NCBI GenBank assembly: GCA_022695795.1
Contig: MU404090.1
Span: 62,001 to 126,000 of the forward strand
Length of the DNA: 64,000 bases
Origin: Biscogniauxia marginata
Lineage: Eukaryota; Ascomycota; Sordariomycetes; Xylariales; Xylariaceae
Direction of reading: 5' to 3'
This document shows, piece after piece, positions 1 to 12,043 of the stretch. Made by a program: the position numbers and the translations under genes. The first letter of the stretch is position 1. Each line of letters starts with the position of its first letter. The notes under the pieces are model-generated. The model did not search any database, was not told where the DNA came from, and saw only the letters and a program-made list of their open reading frames with translations.

Positions 1-1496
1 ACAAGCGCAGGCGACATCGTCATAGACCTTCTGGTAGATTACACGCCCAAGGAATGCGAAAAGTAAGCATTCCCACACGGCTCTTCCTGTTCTACCCCCG
101 GGCCTTTTCTCTGACTCTCGCTCGTCGCTACTACAGCTTCCTCAAACTATGCAAAACGAAATACTATAATTTCTCCCCCATCCATTCTATCCAACAGAAC
201 TTCTCTTTCCAAACAGGCGATCCGCTCGGCCCGACGTCCGCCGAGTCTGACGGCGGCTCTTCGATATGGGGTCTCATCTCGGGTTCCTCCCGGAGGACCT
301 TCCCTGCTACCTTTCACCACAAGCTGAAACATCTGGAGAGAGGCACCGTGTCCATGGTCACCGCGCCGCTCCCCTCCGACCCAGACGTGCGTCTCGCCGG
401 AAGCCAGTTCATCGTCACCCTCGGCGACAACACCGATTACCTCGACGGGAAGGCTGCCATCTTCGGTAGGGTGGTCGAGGGGTTTGATGCGCTCGAGAAG
501 ATCAACAGTGCAATCACCGACAAGGACGGCCACCCGCTGGTGGACATTCGTATCAAGCACACGGTCGTACTCGACGACCCGTACCCGGACCCGGCAGGCC
601 TGAGGGACCCCAGCCAATCTCCCCAGCCGTCGAAGGCGCAGCTGGCAACCGTTCGCATCGCTGACGATGCCGTCTTGGAGGAAGAGAGGGACGAGGACGC
701 GGCCGAGAAAGTCCGGCGCGAGCGGGAGGCCCGCGCCCAGGCCTTGACCTTGGAGATGATGGGCGATCTCCCCTTTGCCGAAGTCAAACCGCCCGAGAAC
801 GTGCTCTTCGTCTGCAAGCTTAACCCGGTCACCGCCGATGCCGACCTGGAGCTCATCTTCAGCCGGTTCGGCACCATCCTGTCTTGCGAGGTCATCCGCG
901 ACAAAAAGACCGGCGACAGTCTACAATATGCCTTCATCGAGTTTGAAGACAAGAGCGCCTGCGAGGCGGCCTATTTCAAGATGCAGGGGGTCCTCATTGA
1001 CGATCGGAGAATACACGTCGACTTTAGTCAAAGCGTGAGCAAGCTGGCTGATGTCTGGAGGGGCGGCGAGAACGCAAAGAGAAAAGGCAGAGCCGGTGGC
1101 GGCGGCGGCTGGGGTGGCGTTAGGGATCTGGAGAAATGGAGAAAGTACAGAGAAGAGGACGTCCCTGACTCGGATGACCATTACGATATGGTACATGGCG
1201 AGGAAGAGATGCGTGGTCGACATCAGCGACAGAGAGAGGGTAGGAGCGAAAGGGACCACGAAAGAGGCCAAGAACGGAGCCATCGTAGTGACCAGTTTCG
1301 AAACGATGCCAGGCAGCATGACGATTCAAGGAGGCGTAGTGGGAGCCCAAGGAAGGATAGGCCACGAGATAGAGATCGGTACGACGGCCGCCGGGGAGGC
1401 GATTCCGGGAGGCCTCGACACGACGATAGACATCGGCGAGGACGCCACCGAGATCAAGATAGGGATCGTGGGTATAGTGATTACCGACGGAGCTAG
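1..1496 (+). CDS. cyp6: PPIL4/Cyp6-type cyclophilin with RRM (5' partial)
   Basis: Exons 1-62 and 137-1496. The intron at 63-136 (GTAAGC..CTACAG) joins T-P-K-E-C-E to N-F-L-K-L-C-K, the usual PPIL4 order, and the start codon lies just left of the window. After the cyclophilin domain come an RRM with RNP2-like LFVCKL and RNP1-like LQYAFIEF (about bases 800-1040) and an Arg/Asp/Ser-rich tail to the stop. Family knowledge: PPIL4-type proteins are nuclear, spliceosome-associated cyclophilins. The catalytic Arg of CypA (FHRI) is replaced here (IHSI), as in PPIL4 relatives, so isomerase activity is doubtful and a binding role is likelier. The identification is firm; only the first few residues are missing. 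Confidence 0.93.
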   Translation, partial: KRRRHRHRPSGRLHAQGMRKVSIPTRLFLFYPRAFSLTLARRYYSFLKLCKTKYYNFSPIHSIQQNFSFQTGDPLGPTSAESDGGSSIWGLISGSSRRTFPATFHHKLKHLERGTVSMVTAPLPSDPDVRLAGSQFIVTLGDNTDYLDGKAAIFGRVVEGFDALEKINSAITDKDGHPLVDIRIKHTVVLDDPYPDPAGLRDPSQSPQPSKAQLATVRIADDAVLEEERDEDAAEKVRREREARAQALTLEMMGDLPFAEVKPPENVLFVCKLNPVTADADLELIFSRFGTILSCEVIRDKKTGDSLQYAFIEFEDKSACEAAYFKMQGVLIDDRRIHVDFSQSVSKLADVWRGGENAKRKGRAGGGGGWGGVRDLEKWRKYREEDVPDSDDHYDMVHGEEEMRGRHQRQREGRSERDHERGQERSHRSDQFRNDARQHDDSRRRSGSPRKDRPRDRDRYDGRRGGDSGRPRHDDRHRRGRHRDQDRDRGYSDYRRS

Positions 1497-1798
1497 CCTA
1501 CAATGGTGTTCATGAATTGTGACGTAAACCTAGCCAATGCATCTTCATCTAAGACGATGTTTTTCGATGCGAGCCGCAGATTTCCTGTGCTGTTCGGCGT
1601 CCGTACCGGCGGAACACTATATTCAGTTGTCATAATAGTATCAAGACCACAGACAGTGCCAGCGGTCCTCGATTTTACCATCTTAGGATCGTTGATGGCA
1701 TCGAACGATGGTAGATGTGCTATGGATAACATCATGAGATGCCGAGGGTCAACAATCCCAAAGTTACCAGTCCACGTGCGCTCTTGCGGGATAGACAT
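1493..1798 (-). CDS. Small hypothetical ORF, 101 aa
   Basis: Uninterrupted ATG-to-stop frame on the minus strand whose last four bases overlap the stop of the upstream cyclophilin gene, so the two would be tail-to-tail. A TATATAAA box lies about 55-62 bases before the ATG (1853-1860). The protein has no signal peptide, membrane segment or motif that I recognise. The opposite strand is also open here (1503-1826), which weakens the case. It could be a real small gene, a truncated remnant, or chance. Confidence 0.3.
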   Translation of the reverse strand: MSIPQERTWTGNFGIVDPRHLMMLSIAHLPSFDAINDPKMVKSRTAGTVCGLDTIMTTEYSVPPVRTPNSTGNLRLASKNIVLDEDALARFTSQFMNTIVG

Positions 1799-1852
1799 TA
1801 TCTTCTATGAACTCTCTGATCTATGACAACCTTCGTCCAAACTTATAGTCCA

Positions 1853-1860
1853 TTTATATA
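1853..1860 (-). promoter_or_regulatory. TATA box before the 101-aa ORF
   Basis: On the minus strand the sequence reads TATATAAA, about 55 bases before the ATG at 1798. It is the only promoter-like element seen for this ORF. Confidence 0.35.
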
Positions 1861-4800
1861 TGATAAGGGGTTTTCTTGGTCTATCGTCTTACAATTATCA
1901 AGTCTCTAAGGTTAGCTCACCGTGCGGTCATGTTTGCATGCAAATCGGTCTACATCTTTGCAAAGCCACTTGTAAAGCAATGGATCATTTAATCCGTTAG
2001 CAACCCCTGCCAGTGACACACGGAGGCTTTGTAAGAAGTATATTGTTAATAGAGATGAGGTGAAACTACCTACCTATGCATTTCATTCCGACGTTCTAGG
2101 GCGCTTACAATCCGAGGTGGTATATAAGCCCGTTTCCGCTCACCTCAATCAAGACGATCACTTCATCATCATTGTTCCAGCACATGTAGCTACTCCATGC
2201 CAGCCCGGAAAGCACATTTCAACTTGACAGGACTAGGTAATAGACGAACGCAAACGCGGAGCACTTGGATTGCGTCACGAGTCCCTCTGTCGCATCTATC
2301 GAGCACATTGCAGTACAGCTCCTGTTGTGAGAGCTCCCAAGTCTGACAACTTTCCAGCAATACAAATAATTGGCCTTCCCATCTCCACCACGTGCACTCG
2401 CACGGGGAGAACCCGTTTACAGGGCTAGCAACACACGCCGAGGTACGACGAGAACCTTGTGTCCCAGACCTTAGCACATCATTGATCCTCTTCACTTTTA
2501 AGGCCCTTCTGTTTATAGTCCCGGTTCATGGGACGAAGATCTCCAGCTCACTACCGACAATCTCAGCTCCCTCCCGCTTCCCCGATCATATGTCGTAAGC
2601 AACGGGGTTCGGCTTGCAATTTGACACTGCCGGTTCTGTAACACCCCCCAAGCTCCCAAGACACGCCAAAGTCCCGTGTGGAGCGTGTGGTATAGGGGTT
2701 TTAAGAGACGTTCTGTACGGAACTCCAGCGATTCCCATCCGTGCACCCCCAGATGTCATCAGCTAATTCCCGGTTCTGTTTAACAATTCACAAGAATCGC
2801 CTAGCGTAAAGTGCGGGTGCCCAGGTGCTACTCACACGAAGTCGTTTCTAAAATGGCCGCTCTAACGCTGGGCCGGCGTGCTTAATCCTACTAGTCCTCG
2901 AGCATTATCAGGAAGTGTGCTAATTCCTGCCTGGGACAGTAAGCAATGCTTATTGCTTTGGTAATGGTCCAGGCCCCTCGTGTAGATTAGAGACGGGTCT
3001 CGGCCTCCAGGAACACATTTGCTGTCGTTGCCAGTATAGACTTATACTCGAAAGGCTACGTATAAGAACTTTGGAGTATCGACTAGTTTCTAATTATAAT
3101 TCTTAGACCCTTGGAGAAGGAAATATAAACTCGAAGGGTTGGGTCATGAGAGATAGACTCATGATATTGGCTTGCGACTGTTTGACTATTATACTTAGTT
3201 ATTACGATGTACCGTAGGCCCAAATCTCCCTTATCACGAACAGGATGTGTATTTCTTTTCTTCCTTCGGCGGATTTAGTCGCCTTTCTCGTACATCACAT
3301 ATTAAAAGTCCAGTGGACTTACATGGAAGAGATACCTTGAAGCTTGTCGTTAAATTAAGGCTGGCCTATGATAATGCTTACTTCTCGGCTGCGATTGTGT
3401 CCCTTTACGTCTGCTGCTTGGAATATGTAAGGGGGTTTGGATATTTTGTACTGCTTTTTAGCGAGCCTTACTAAGAAAAGCTGGCTGCAGTCAAACCGAA
3501 AAATATGTATTAAAAAGAGAAGGGGAAAAAATTACAAGTCGTATTAAAGGCGATTACGACACTTGTCTGCTTAATAGATACATTCGGGAATAACATTTGC
3601 TTCAGGTACATGTTTGCTCGCTCACTCACACACACTCTTCGTTTATTTCTGTCGGCCAGTTTTCTAGTATAATAATTTCCAACTTTTTTCCTCTCTTTTA
3701 ATTCTACCCCTGAGCAAACGACTCTCTTTCTGAATTGGCATGTGCCAGGCCCAAATAGCGTGCCGATGCAGTGTTCCATCTAGATGACGAAATCCCTGGC
3801 TCACTGGTTCCGCTACCCGTCGAATTTGCAATAGCAAGGCCAGACGTACGGGCAACTGACGATACAGGGGCTCATGGCTTCGGACGCCTGCTGACGTGCA
3901 GGCCCTCCTTGATCCCGGATGCTTCCCCGATCACATCTGATCAGATGATTCTAACGTCTGACAATCTATCTGCCCCAAAGCCTGCCTGCTGGATCTGTTC
4001 CTACGTACCGGTCATAGAAACTCGCCCTACGGATCTGAGGATCTGCATATAATCATGATAGGGGCCCATCCGAATAAAGTTGGGACGAGACTATACCCCC
4101 CTTGAAGAGGCCAAGTTGGTACTTTCGGCTAGCATCATAATCTGCAACCCATCCGCCGTTTGTCTGTCTGCCTGTCCGTATGTATGTATGCATGCCTACC
4201 TAGCTACCGAGGAAAATGATGCGGCTACATAAGGTTGTCGTTCTACATTGGCGGCGGCATGGATACCTGCATGGGACAGATTGATATTTGACCAAAAGCA
4301 CCCACTACTGGTGTAAATTGCAACAGATGTCTCTCCGGGACGTGGGGGCTGCTTCTTTTCTAGGACCCTAGCTAGATTGGTGATGGGGTTTTATGACCCC
4401 CCCTTGGTTACTAAGGAGTGCCTGACATGATTCTAGAGAGAACCGCTTCCATATATGATCGACGGCCAACGAGGAGGACTGAGAATTCACGAATTTGTTA
4501 GCTACTCGCTACGAAGTTATCATTCCCGCCGCTTCTCACACTGCCCGCTCAACCCGCCTACCATGCCTACTGCCGCTCGCTTGTTAGGCCGTTAGCTGCA
4601 AGGTCCCTTGTTGGTGTCACTAAGCGACACATTCTCAACTTATTATATTCCAGGCCCAGACGGGGCAAACTCTTGCGTACAGTCGAACTGAACAGCATGT
4701 CTTGCAACTCCTGTCTTGGTCAGCCCTGGTCGGCCACGGAGCCAACAATGCCTCGCGGCTGCTGTCGCCCTATCTAAATACTCAAGCCTTTCGAATTGAC

Positions 4801-7800
4801 GTGCCTTTCCGCTTTGCCTACATGAAAAAAAAAAGATTAGCGACGTCGACCTGCAAATAGATCGTAGACAACAAAACATTGCAATATAGCACGATCAAGT
4901 CCCAGTGACCGTCACACAAGGAGTTCAAGAAGCCAGGAGGTATCCGGGTCCTTGTAACCAGATCTCAAAATCCGGGAGCGAAACATGTGCAACATCATAA
5001 GTACCATCGCATATTACTTCACGGGTGTGCTACAGCGATGGGCCCTGCCTACGTTGGCTCAGCATGGTATAGTTGATGGTTGAAAATGTGTTCTGCCTCA
5101 CCACCCGAAACAGGTTGGGCCGCTGCACAGGTTCTACCCTGGCCGACGAGCCCCCCCCCTTTTTCCATCAGAGAGGGATCCGTTCTCCTTTAGACTATCC
5201 GCAGCGCCACACGTACCCGGCCTCAACATCTTGCTTTGGCTATGTATCGGGCAGGTCGCTCAGGGTCTCAGTTAGCTGCTTGCTCTGAACCAACTGTGAA
5301 TTTCCTAGCAGCGTGCGCACGGGGGTTGATGATTGGAAGATCCATGACGATTTGACCCCCAAGGACAAGCGGTGCCGCGAGCAGATCTCAACCAATGGCA
5401 TAAGCGGCCTGTGGTACAGGTTCCGGCTACCTGCAGCCCTCTCCAGAAGAGTGACAGCGGGGCATGCAAGAAGCCACTATGCTTTTGGGGAGAAAATTTC
5501 CGCTGCTATGCTCTCTCGGCTGGCATCCTCTACGGGGCCATGTGGGCTGTCAGTGACAGAGTGTAGCGAGCGGCCTTTCCCACGCTCCCGCCGCGTCCGG
5601 AAGCTTGATGAAAGACAACATCTGACTCGATGTAGTGTGGCTCGGAGAGAATGGCATGGCATTATCATGCCGTACCTCCATGTAATAAAGTCCCAAGATC
5701 TTGTCCACTCGATACGGGTTGCCCTCGCCGGTCGAAGAGCTGGTCCCCTCCCGTTTGTCTCAATTTCATGCCATTTACGGGGAGTCGTAATTACCCAACA
5801 ACCCGGTCAGGGCAGGGGAAAGACTTACAGCTCGAGGGGATTCTGGATTCGTCTAGGATTTGGGAGAACTAGGTATACGATGGCTCTACGGTGGACACTG
5901 CTCTTGACGATGCGCGGATGGCTGGACGGCGCGTCATCTCAAGACAATACGCCGTTTCTTGAACCTTCGGCCCGGATAGCTTAGATAACTTGTCATCTCG
6001 AATTGTTCGTGCTTCTCAGCGAGACGTCACAGTATTAGCCAGCATCGATCGGCGCGGTGCATCTGCAATCTACAAGGCACGTCCCGAGGCAACTGTTCTC
6101 TAAGCCTGCACCTATGCTATTATCTCTGCAAGACATCACACTCGCTGCACGTGGCTGCTTGTTTGCTAGGAGACGGAGGCCCGCCAGGCTATCAAATCGG
6201 ATCCCTTGACCAGATTCGTTGAGATATGCGAATGGCGCTGGCCTCTAATCTCCGTTCGCCAACCAAGAACCAAAGGAGAAAAGAAAAGGAAAAATGACAG
6301 GTCACGTACCGGGCTGTTAGAGATTGACGAAATCGCGTGTCACCATTTTACTGTGGACCCCTGGGGAGTTCGTTCTTCAGCACAACCGCAATAAATTCCT
6401 TGTAGGAAGCCTCTTTGCTACCCGAGTATTATATTTTCATTGTCATCTACTATAGGAGAAATGTTCACCGAGTCGAGGTAACCCAACCGCCCGCCGGTCC
6501 TCAGCATGACACCCGGGGTGTTAGATAATACCTAGAACCTATGTAAGAGTGAGTCGGGCCCGTGATAGCCATGCCAAACGGACGATGGGTCTCCATCAGT
6601 TAGAGTAGACTCGTGTCGCACCGTCGGACCTGCGAGACTCAGGGTCATATTCGTTTGCGTTGCGTTACGCTGACCCCAAAATAGTTGGACTGCTGCTCTC
6701 TCTCCGCATGTCTGATATACTATTACGGAACTGGCCAGAGGTTGGAGGGCAAACATGACGAAGCTATCATTTTCTGACTTGTGTTGAGCTGTCAAGTTTG
6801 CTGGCATGCTTCTTCCCACCTCAACTATAGTCCGGGGGCGAGCGGAAGACCTGCAACCAACAGTGGCCTCGTGCGGGACGAGGAGGTCAAATGCACTTTA
6901 TCTCCTGTTGACCGAGTGGGGAGCCTTTCCCCGGTCACTGGTATTTACCGTACCCTTTAATTTTTTGTCTTTTCTTTTTTTTTCTTCTTTTTGCTTTTCT
7001 TGGCCATTCGTTTGAGAGAAACTGGTCATATTCTACCCCGCTGCAGATACCAGAGCCGCCACAGGATCGCTGGGCCTATAATGAATGGGCTAGGGTCGCC
7101 GGTTGTGTCTCTCTTCTGATTCTCGTATCATCGCCCACTGTCACACGGAAGTACCGATGCACATATGCAATGGGTGACGAATACCTGCGTTACATAGGGT
7201 TGTGTCTTGATATTGCTGAGTGCTGAAGGCTCGTTCGACTCGTAGTTCAGTCACCACCACATTGTCTTACCTGCTGCGTTTGCCTCCTAACCCCCCCTAG
7301 TAGGACAGTGGCCGTTGACAAAGTAACCTCATCATGTTTGCTCTCTACGAATCTGACGCGGACGTCAGTTACTGGTGTTGTTGATATTCTGTCACTTGTT
7401 CGCCTGAGGCCGGTTTGTTGGTCGACGAAAAAACCCAAAATAAATAAATAAATTTGCATGTCAAAAGACGCCAGTCTTAGTATCACACAGCGTCGTTACT
7501 TTACACTCACCGATCTGCTGGTTCGAGCTACCGTTGCTAATACGTGTTGCCACGCGCTGTTGGTGGTAGTATACATCCTGCCACTGATCCCCTCCCCTCC
7601 CCCCCTCCACCCCCTGATCACATCACCGTTTCGTTGGATATCAGAAATAGGCAATATCTATTTCCAGAGGGGAGGTCTCAGCCGACCACCCCACCGTTCC
7701 TGGAGCTGTGACCGGGAAACTGGGACGCGCCAGGGGGATACGTTCGAGATTGGCCGCTCTGTGAAGCTCTGTTATTCTAGATCGTCGTCAAGGATGCCAC

Positions 7801-8578
7801 CCACCCCTGCCTGCCTTACGACATAAATATTCCTAGGGAAACTACACCTTCCAGTGGGAGGGGAACATTTTGGATTGCACGACGATGCCGATTCAGACCA
7901 AAACGAGCACATGGTTGGACTCTGTTGTTAATGCATGTAGATTATATGCGGCCTCCCGCGTCGCCGTCTGCTTGTACGACAATGCCAGGTTATTGAGCAT
8001 CTCTGCCTGTGGACACCTTGTAGACGTGACATCTGCTGTACCATCAACTCTCTAGCAAAGAACATACATCTAGTACCTTGGAGGCTATCTACCCCGGATG
8101 CAAACGCCTCTGGACGTTGAGGGCGTGTCTGGGAACAGTTGTACGGGGTATAACATCGATGGGACTTGCAGGAGCCTCCCAATATCTCCTTCAAATATTT
8201 CCTTGTCAACGGGAGTCTTCCTTCGCTTTAGCAAACTGACAAGTTTGACCAGCTATTTTGAAACATTCGAGTCTTACAACAAGAGAGACCTGGTGAAGCT
8301 CGACCTCATCAAGCTGAGAGGTTTCCAGGGCTAAGATCTCAGGAGCCCAGCCGATTGTCAAACAACCTGACTCCCCCCCCGGTTCCCCCGATCCCCCGGC
8401 TCTTCCTCTACAGAGCGGTTCATTGTCTTTTCTCATCAATCTCTTGCCTACCGTCGCAGAACGAAACCAAAGTTCCATCTGTCGATGTGCCTGTGATAGG
8501 ACGGGGGCGAACTGAAAACAGTCCTTGTCTCTCTTAGGCGCCTGATCGTGTGGAATTCCTGGGTTCACGAGAAACACA
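1861..8578. other. 6.7-kb block without recognisable genes
   Basis: All six frames hold only short open frames. The longest (5313-5984, 223 aa) has no family resemblance and uneven composition. I see no terminal repeats, transposase or reverse-transcriptase motifs, and no tRNA or rRNA. It contains one well-formed promoter-like leader (2121-2346), CCTACCTA-type words near 2070 and 4195, and pyrimidine tracts near 6960-7010 and 7580-7620. It is probably intergenic or decayed DNA. Confidence 0.6.
2121..2346 (+). other. Promoter-like leader with start-stop codon and 49-aa ORF
   Basis: TATATAAG at 2121-2128 is followed by a C/A-rich leader typical of fungal 5' UTRs. An ATG-TAG start-stop pair sits at 2184-2189, and a second ATG at 2197 opens 49 codons to TGA at 2344-2346. 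The peptide is not recognised. An intron could extend it (GTAATAG at about 2236), but I could not find a convincing downstream exon. It may be the head of a lost gene or a small transcript. Confidence 0.25.
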
Positions 8579-8707
8579 ATGGTGTCTCCAGCATATTGTG
8601 CGCCCAGCGAGGCAGGTAGACGATATAGCCGTCCCTGCCCGCCGTATGCTTTCACCTATCCGGACCGGCGCTATCACCTCTCCTCGCATGAAACCCGGAC
8701 GACAACC

Positions 8708-10179
8708 ATGACGGAGCGCGAGGACTCAGATTCGTCGCAGCCGCGCAAGCGCATTGCGGTTGCGGTACGTCGACTCCCCCCTTCCCCCCCTTCCCCAATT
8801 GCTTGTTTCCCTCCAGGAAGGGAAAGATAGCCACGAAGAGCTGACCTGACCGATATAAAAAGTGTGGCCGGTGCCGAAAGCGCAAGATCCGATGCAGCGG
8901 CGACCCGGGAAACGGGGGTCCGTGTTCGAACTGCAAGAACGCGGGCCACGAACCTTGCCTCTTTCTACGGGTACGGGTACCCGTCCCGACGTAGCTCTAC
9001 GGAGCCCGTCGTTTCTAGATGTCTCTCTCTCTGACCTTATTATTATCTCCCTAGGTATCTTCTCACGAGACCCAGATAAGAAACGAAGGTAGCGACTACG
9101 GGTATAACCTCGACGCTGCGAGGACGTACGCCAACCACCCTCGCGGCACCGCCTCGCCCCTGAATCCGAGTGCCATGTATACTGCCCAGATGCCTCCGAC
9201 GGACGTACTGGCCCCATATCGCCAGAACCCGTATCAATACGGTGGCAAGGGCTATTACTCCACCATGTCAGGGTGGACAGGGGCATATCCCGACGAAGAG
9301 GTCGACTACGGCCTGAACTACCCTTCGTACCCGATGTTGAATCAAGATCCCGCGCACATGGTTCAGGGTTACGGCCGGTACGGTTCCGGAAAGTCGGTCT
9401 ACATCGACCCCCACGCTTCGAGCTACTCTTATGGGAGTCTGGCTCATCGCCCAGCAGCGGCAGCGGCAGCAGCAGTGAACAACGAATCTCAAGGCTTCTC
9501 GTTGTCGAGCATGGCGGCCTCCCTCCCGACCACCTCGGACCGCATGGTCCCGTCAGATCGTCTGCACTCGCAGGTCAACCGAACCTTGACGGGCTCATCT
9601 AATTATCGAACGGACGGCCTCCCGAGCCATTACCCGAGCGCGAAGACGGCGCCTCCGAGCACGGTCTCGGACGTTGGCTACAGCGGCATCCATTCCAATT
9701 TCGAGCCCCCCTATACTGCCTCTAGCACGCTAACCTCAAATATCTCGCATCGACCTGCGAGCAATACCGACGGCAACGCTTACCCGCCCAGCGCAAATAC
9801 CGGGACCGATGCCGCCGTATATACGGCCGGCGAACAATCCCTACGGCCGGCGGAAGACTCCGGCTCCAGTCTTAGCTACATCTACAGCGATACCAAGCTG
9901 GAAAGATCACGCCGGGGCTCGCATTCTAGCGGCGGTGCGAGTAGCGCCCCTGTCCTTTCCAACGGGCACGTCTACGTTCCCGAGTCCTCCCATCACCCGC
10001 ACGTCTCTTCCCAGAGCTACGTGGTTCCGGGGGGACCACCCTCGCAAGGGAGCAGAGGCGACGGAGCTACAGCGTCGGCAGGTGGGAGCAGTGGCAGCAG
10101 CAGCAGCAGCAGCGGTCCCTCGCATATGCAGCCCTCGGACGGGCACCGACGATCTGCGGGAAGCCTCCGTGGGGGATAA
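8708..10179 (+). CDS. Zn2Cys6 DNA-binding protein, 429 aa
   Basis: Exons 8708-8764, 8863-8970 and 9055-10179, all in phase 0. The second exon encodes the whole binuclear zinc cluster: Cys 20, 23, 30, 40, 43 and 51 (C-x2-C-x6-C-x9-C-x2-C-x7-C) with the basic run RKRKIR. The first exon ends in a basic stretch (QPRKR). The remaining 370 residues are Ser/Tyr/Pro-rich with an Ala tract (about base 9450) and a Ser tract near the C-terminus (about base 10090), and show no fungal_trans domain. It is presumably a nuclear regulator with an unstructured effector region. An in-frame ATG at 8579 would add 43 residues. I chose 8708 because it directly precedes the charged segment. The target genes are unknown. 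Confidence 0.85.
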
Positions 10180-12043
10180 TTGCCGTCATATTTCTCCGCG
10201 TCCTGGTTGGCTGTGCGTCTTGGCGATGGCGACCTGCCGTGTGACATGCCTCAGGGCGGGGGAGCCCAGCCACTGCGTGTATGTTTGGACGGCATGTACA
10301 TTGCCTGGAGGGCCCAGGTACGGGAGAGAAAACCTGGGCACGTTTTTCTTTAGTCTCGTCGGGGAGGCTGGACGGATGAGTCTCTCTGTCCGTCGATGGT
10401 GCGTTTTCTCGGCTCTTCTTTTTCCCTTTGACCATCTTGAAGATTTACAAAAAGAAAAAAAACCCCCCATTCGACCACGTGTCGTTTTGTTCTTGCTTCT
10501 CATTGCATCTTACGCTCGTCAAACCGGCAGCGGGTGCGCTTGGTGGTTACGTCTATCAGGCGGTCCCGGGTGACCTACTTCATCTATTTCAAACAATCCT
10601 TTCCCGTCGCGGATGGCCTTGAGAACCATACACACTTAATTAGCACCACGAGCCCCCCCCTCCCCCCTGAATGTTAAATCGGAGGTGGGCTTGATAGGCG
10701 GAGCTAGTCTATGCGTGGCGTTTCGTGTTGCCGGTTAGTGAGTTATACAAAGATGCAGGCACGGGTCCTCAATCATCTAGACGCCTGTGGCCTCTGAATG
10801 GTATGCCGTCGTCGATTCCGCCATCCGCATGGCACCCCCCGAGACGGAGTGCCGATCTACCCGAGCCTGTTCCTGTCTCCGAGAAGGCTGGTTTATAAAA
10901 AGGATTGGAGGTGAAAAGATCAATGGCCGGGCATGCTAACTTGCTCTCATGAACCCTCGGTCCTTTGGTGTGTCTGTCTGCACTTAGTCTTCTTCTTCTT
11001 CTTTCTTTCTTTCTCATGTTTTTGCATTGTTTCTCTGCCACCTAGTGGTAAGAGATCTGAAATTTCGAGGAGAAAAGTTTGTCCTTCATCCGATTTGGAT
11101 CTATGATACACATTTCGGTGGTATAAAAAAGGGTTAGATCATAATGACGGCAAGAGATCGGACAGGGAAACATATAAGACAAGAATGGGTACTGATTCTA
11201 TTTGCATTGGAACGTGGTGGTTGTCGCTACAATGGAAGAGGCCACCACCACTTTTATCTGCACAGTATTTCCTTTTCTTCTTTTTCTTTTTTTGCTCTTG
11301 AAATTATCAGGCATGTCAAAGTACGTTTTTGTTGTCATATTTGTTTCATTTCCAACACCGCACAACGTTCACGGTATACTCGGCGGACTCTTGGCACAGG
11401 CTGGCTAGCATGTCAAACACGACCAAACATACATACTAGGCATCGGGGGAGGCATGTAGACCACTTTAAAGTTACAAGAAATTGTCATAGGTCACCCTAG
11501 CTTTTTTTTTCTTACTTTTTTTATTTTATTTTTTACACCACGGCAGGATGTTAGTTGAAAGAAAAAGAAAAGCCACCGCTATAGTCTTTTAGGGGGCAGC
11601 CCGAGAAACATGAAAATTAATGTTTTAAATATGGTCAAGCACACTAAGGCGTATCTAAACCGGTGATACCATTATTCCCTGTTTATTCCATATCTACTCG
11701 GGCTCTAAACGTAATCTAGCATGTTGTAGCTCGTAATGCGATGAATTCTATCACCATCGTCATAATAAGTAGTAAAAGCTTGGTGGGATGGATGAACCTA
11801 GGTAGGTAACTTATTTAACGCCGTTCGGACTTATCGCTCGGGCTATGTATGTACGTCGGTCTTTAATAGACTCAAGCTCTCTCCTTTCGCTTATCTGGGT
11901 AACCTATGTATGCATATGAACTCTTCGAAGAACAATCCGGCCCAGTTCAGCATGGATTCTACATATCCGCCACGACCACCGGAGAATGGTGAGTAATAGA
12001 ATTTGTTTTATATCTGCAAATCTCTCCCCGCCCCCAGCCACGA
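10180..12043. other. Intergenic, pyrimidine-rich
   Basis: No gene is seen. There are poly-T/CTTT tracts at 10990-11020 and 11270-11300 and again near 11500-11530. A TATAAAAAAG-like word (about 11122) precedes an ATG at 11144, but the following 118-aa frame is unconvincing. A CCTAGGTAGGTA copy lies near 11797-11808. Confidence 0.6.

Noticed and set aside
1503..1826. 107-aa plus-strand frame
   Set aside because: Complement of the 101-aa minus-strand frame; no promoter on this strand, as it begins just after the cyclophilin stop.
5313..5984. 223-aa open frame in the gene-poor block
   Set aside because: No family resemblance, overlapping frames are equally open, composition unlike the real genes, and no promoter or splice context.
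9809..10573. 254-aa frame overlapping the Zn2Cys6 gene
   Set aside because: Shifted-frame shadow of the low-complexity coding region that runs on into non-coding DNA.
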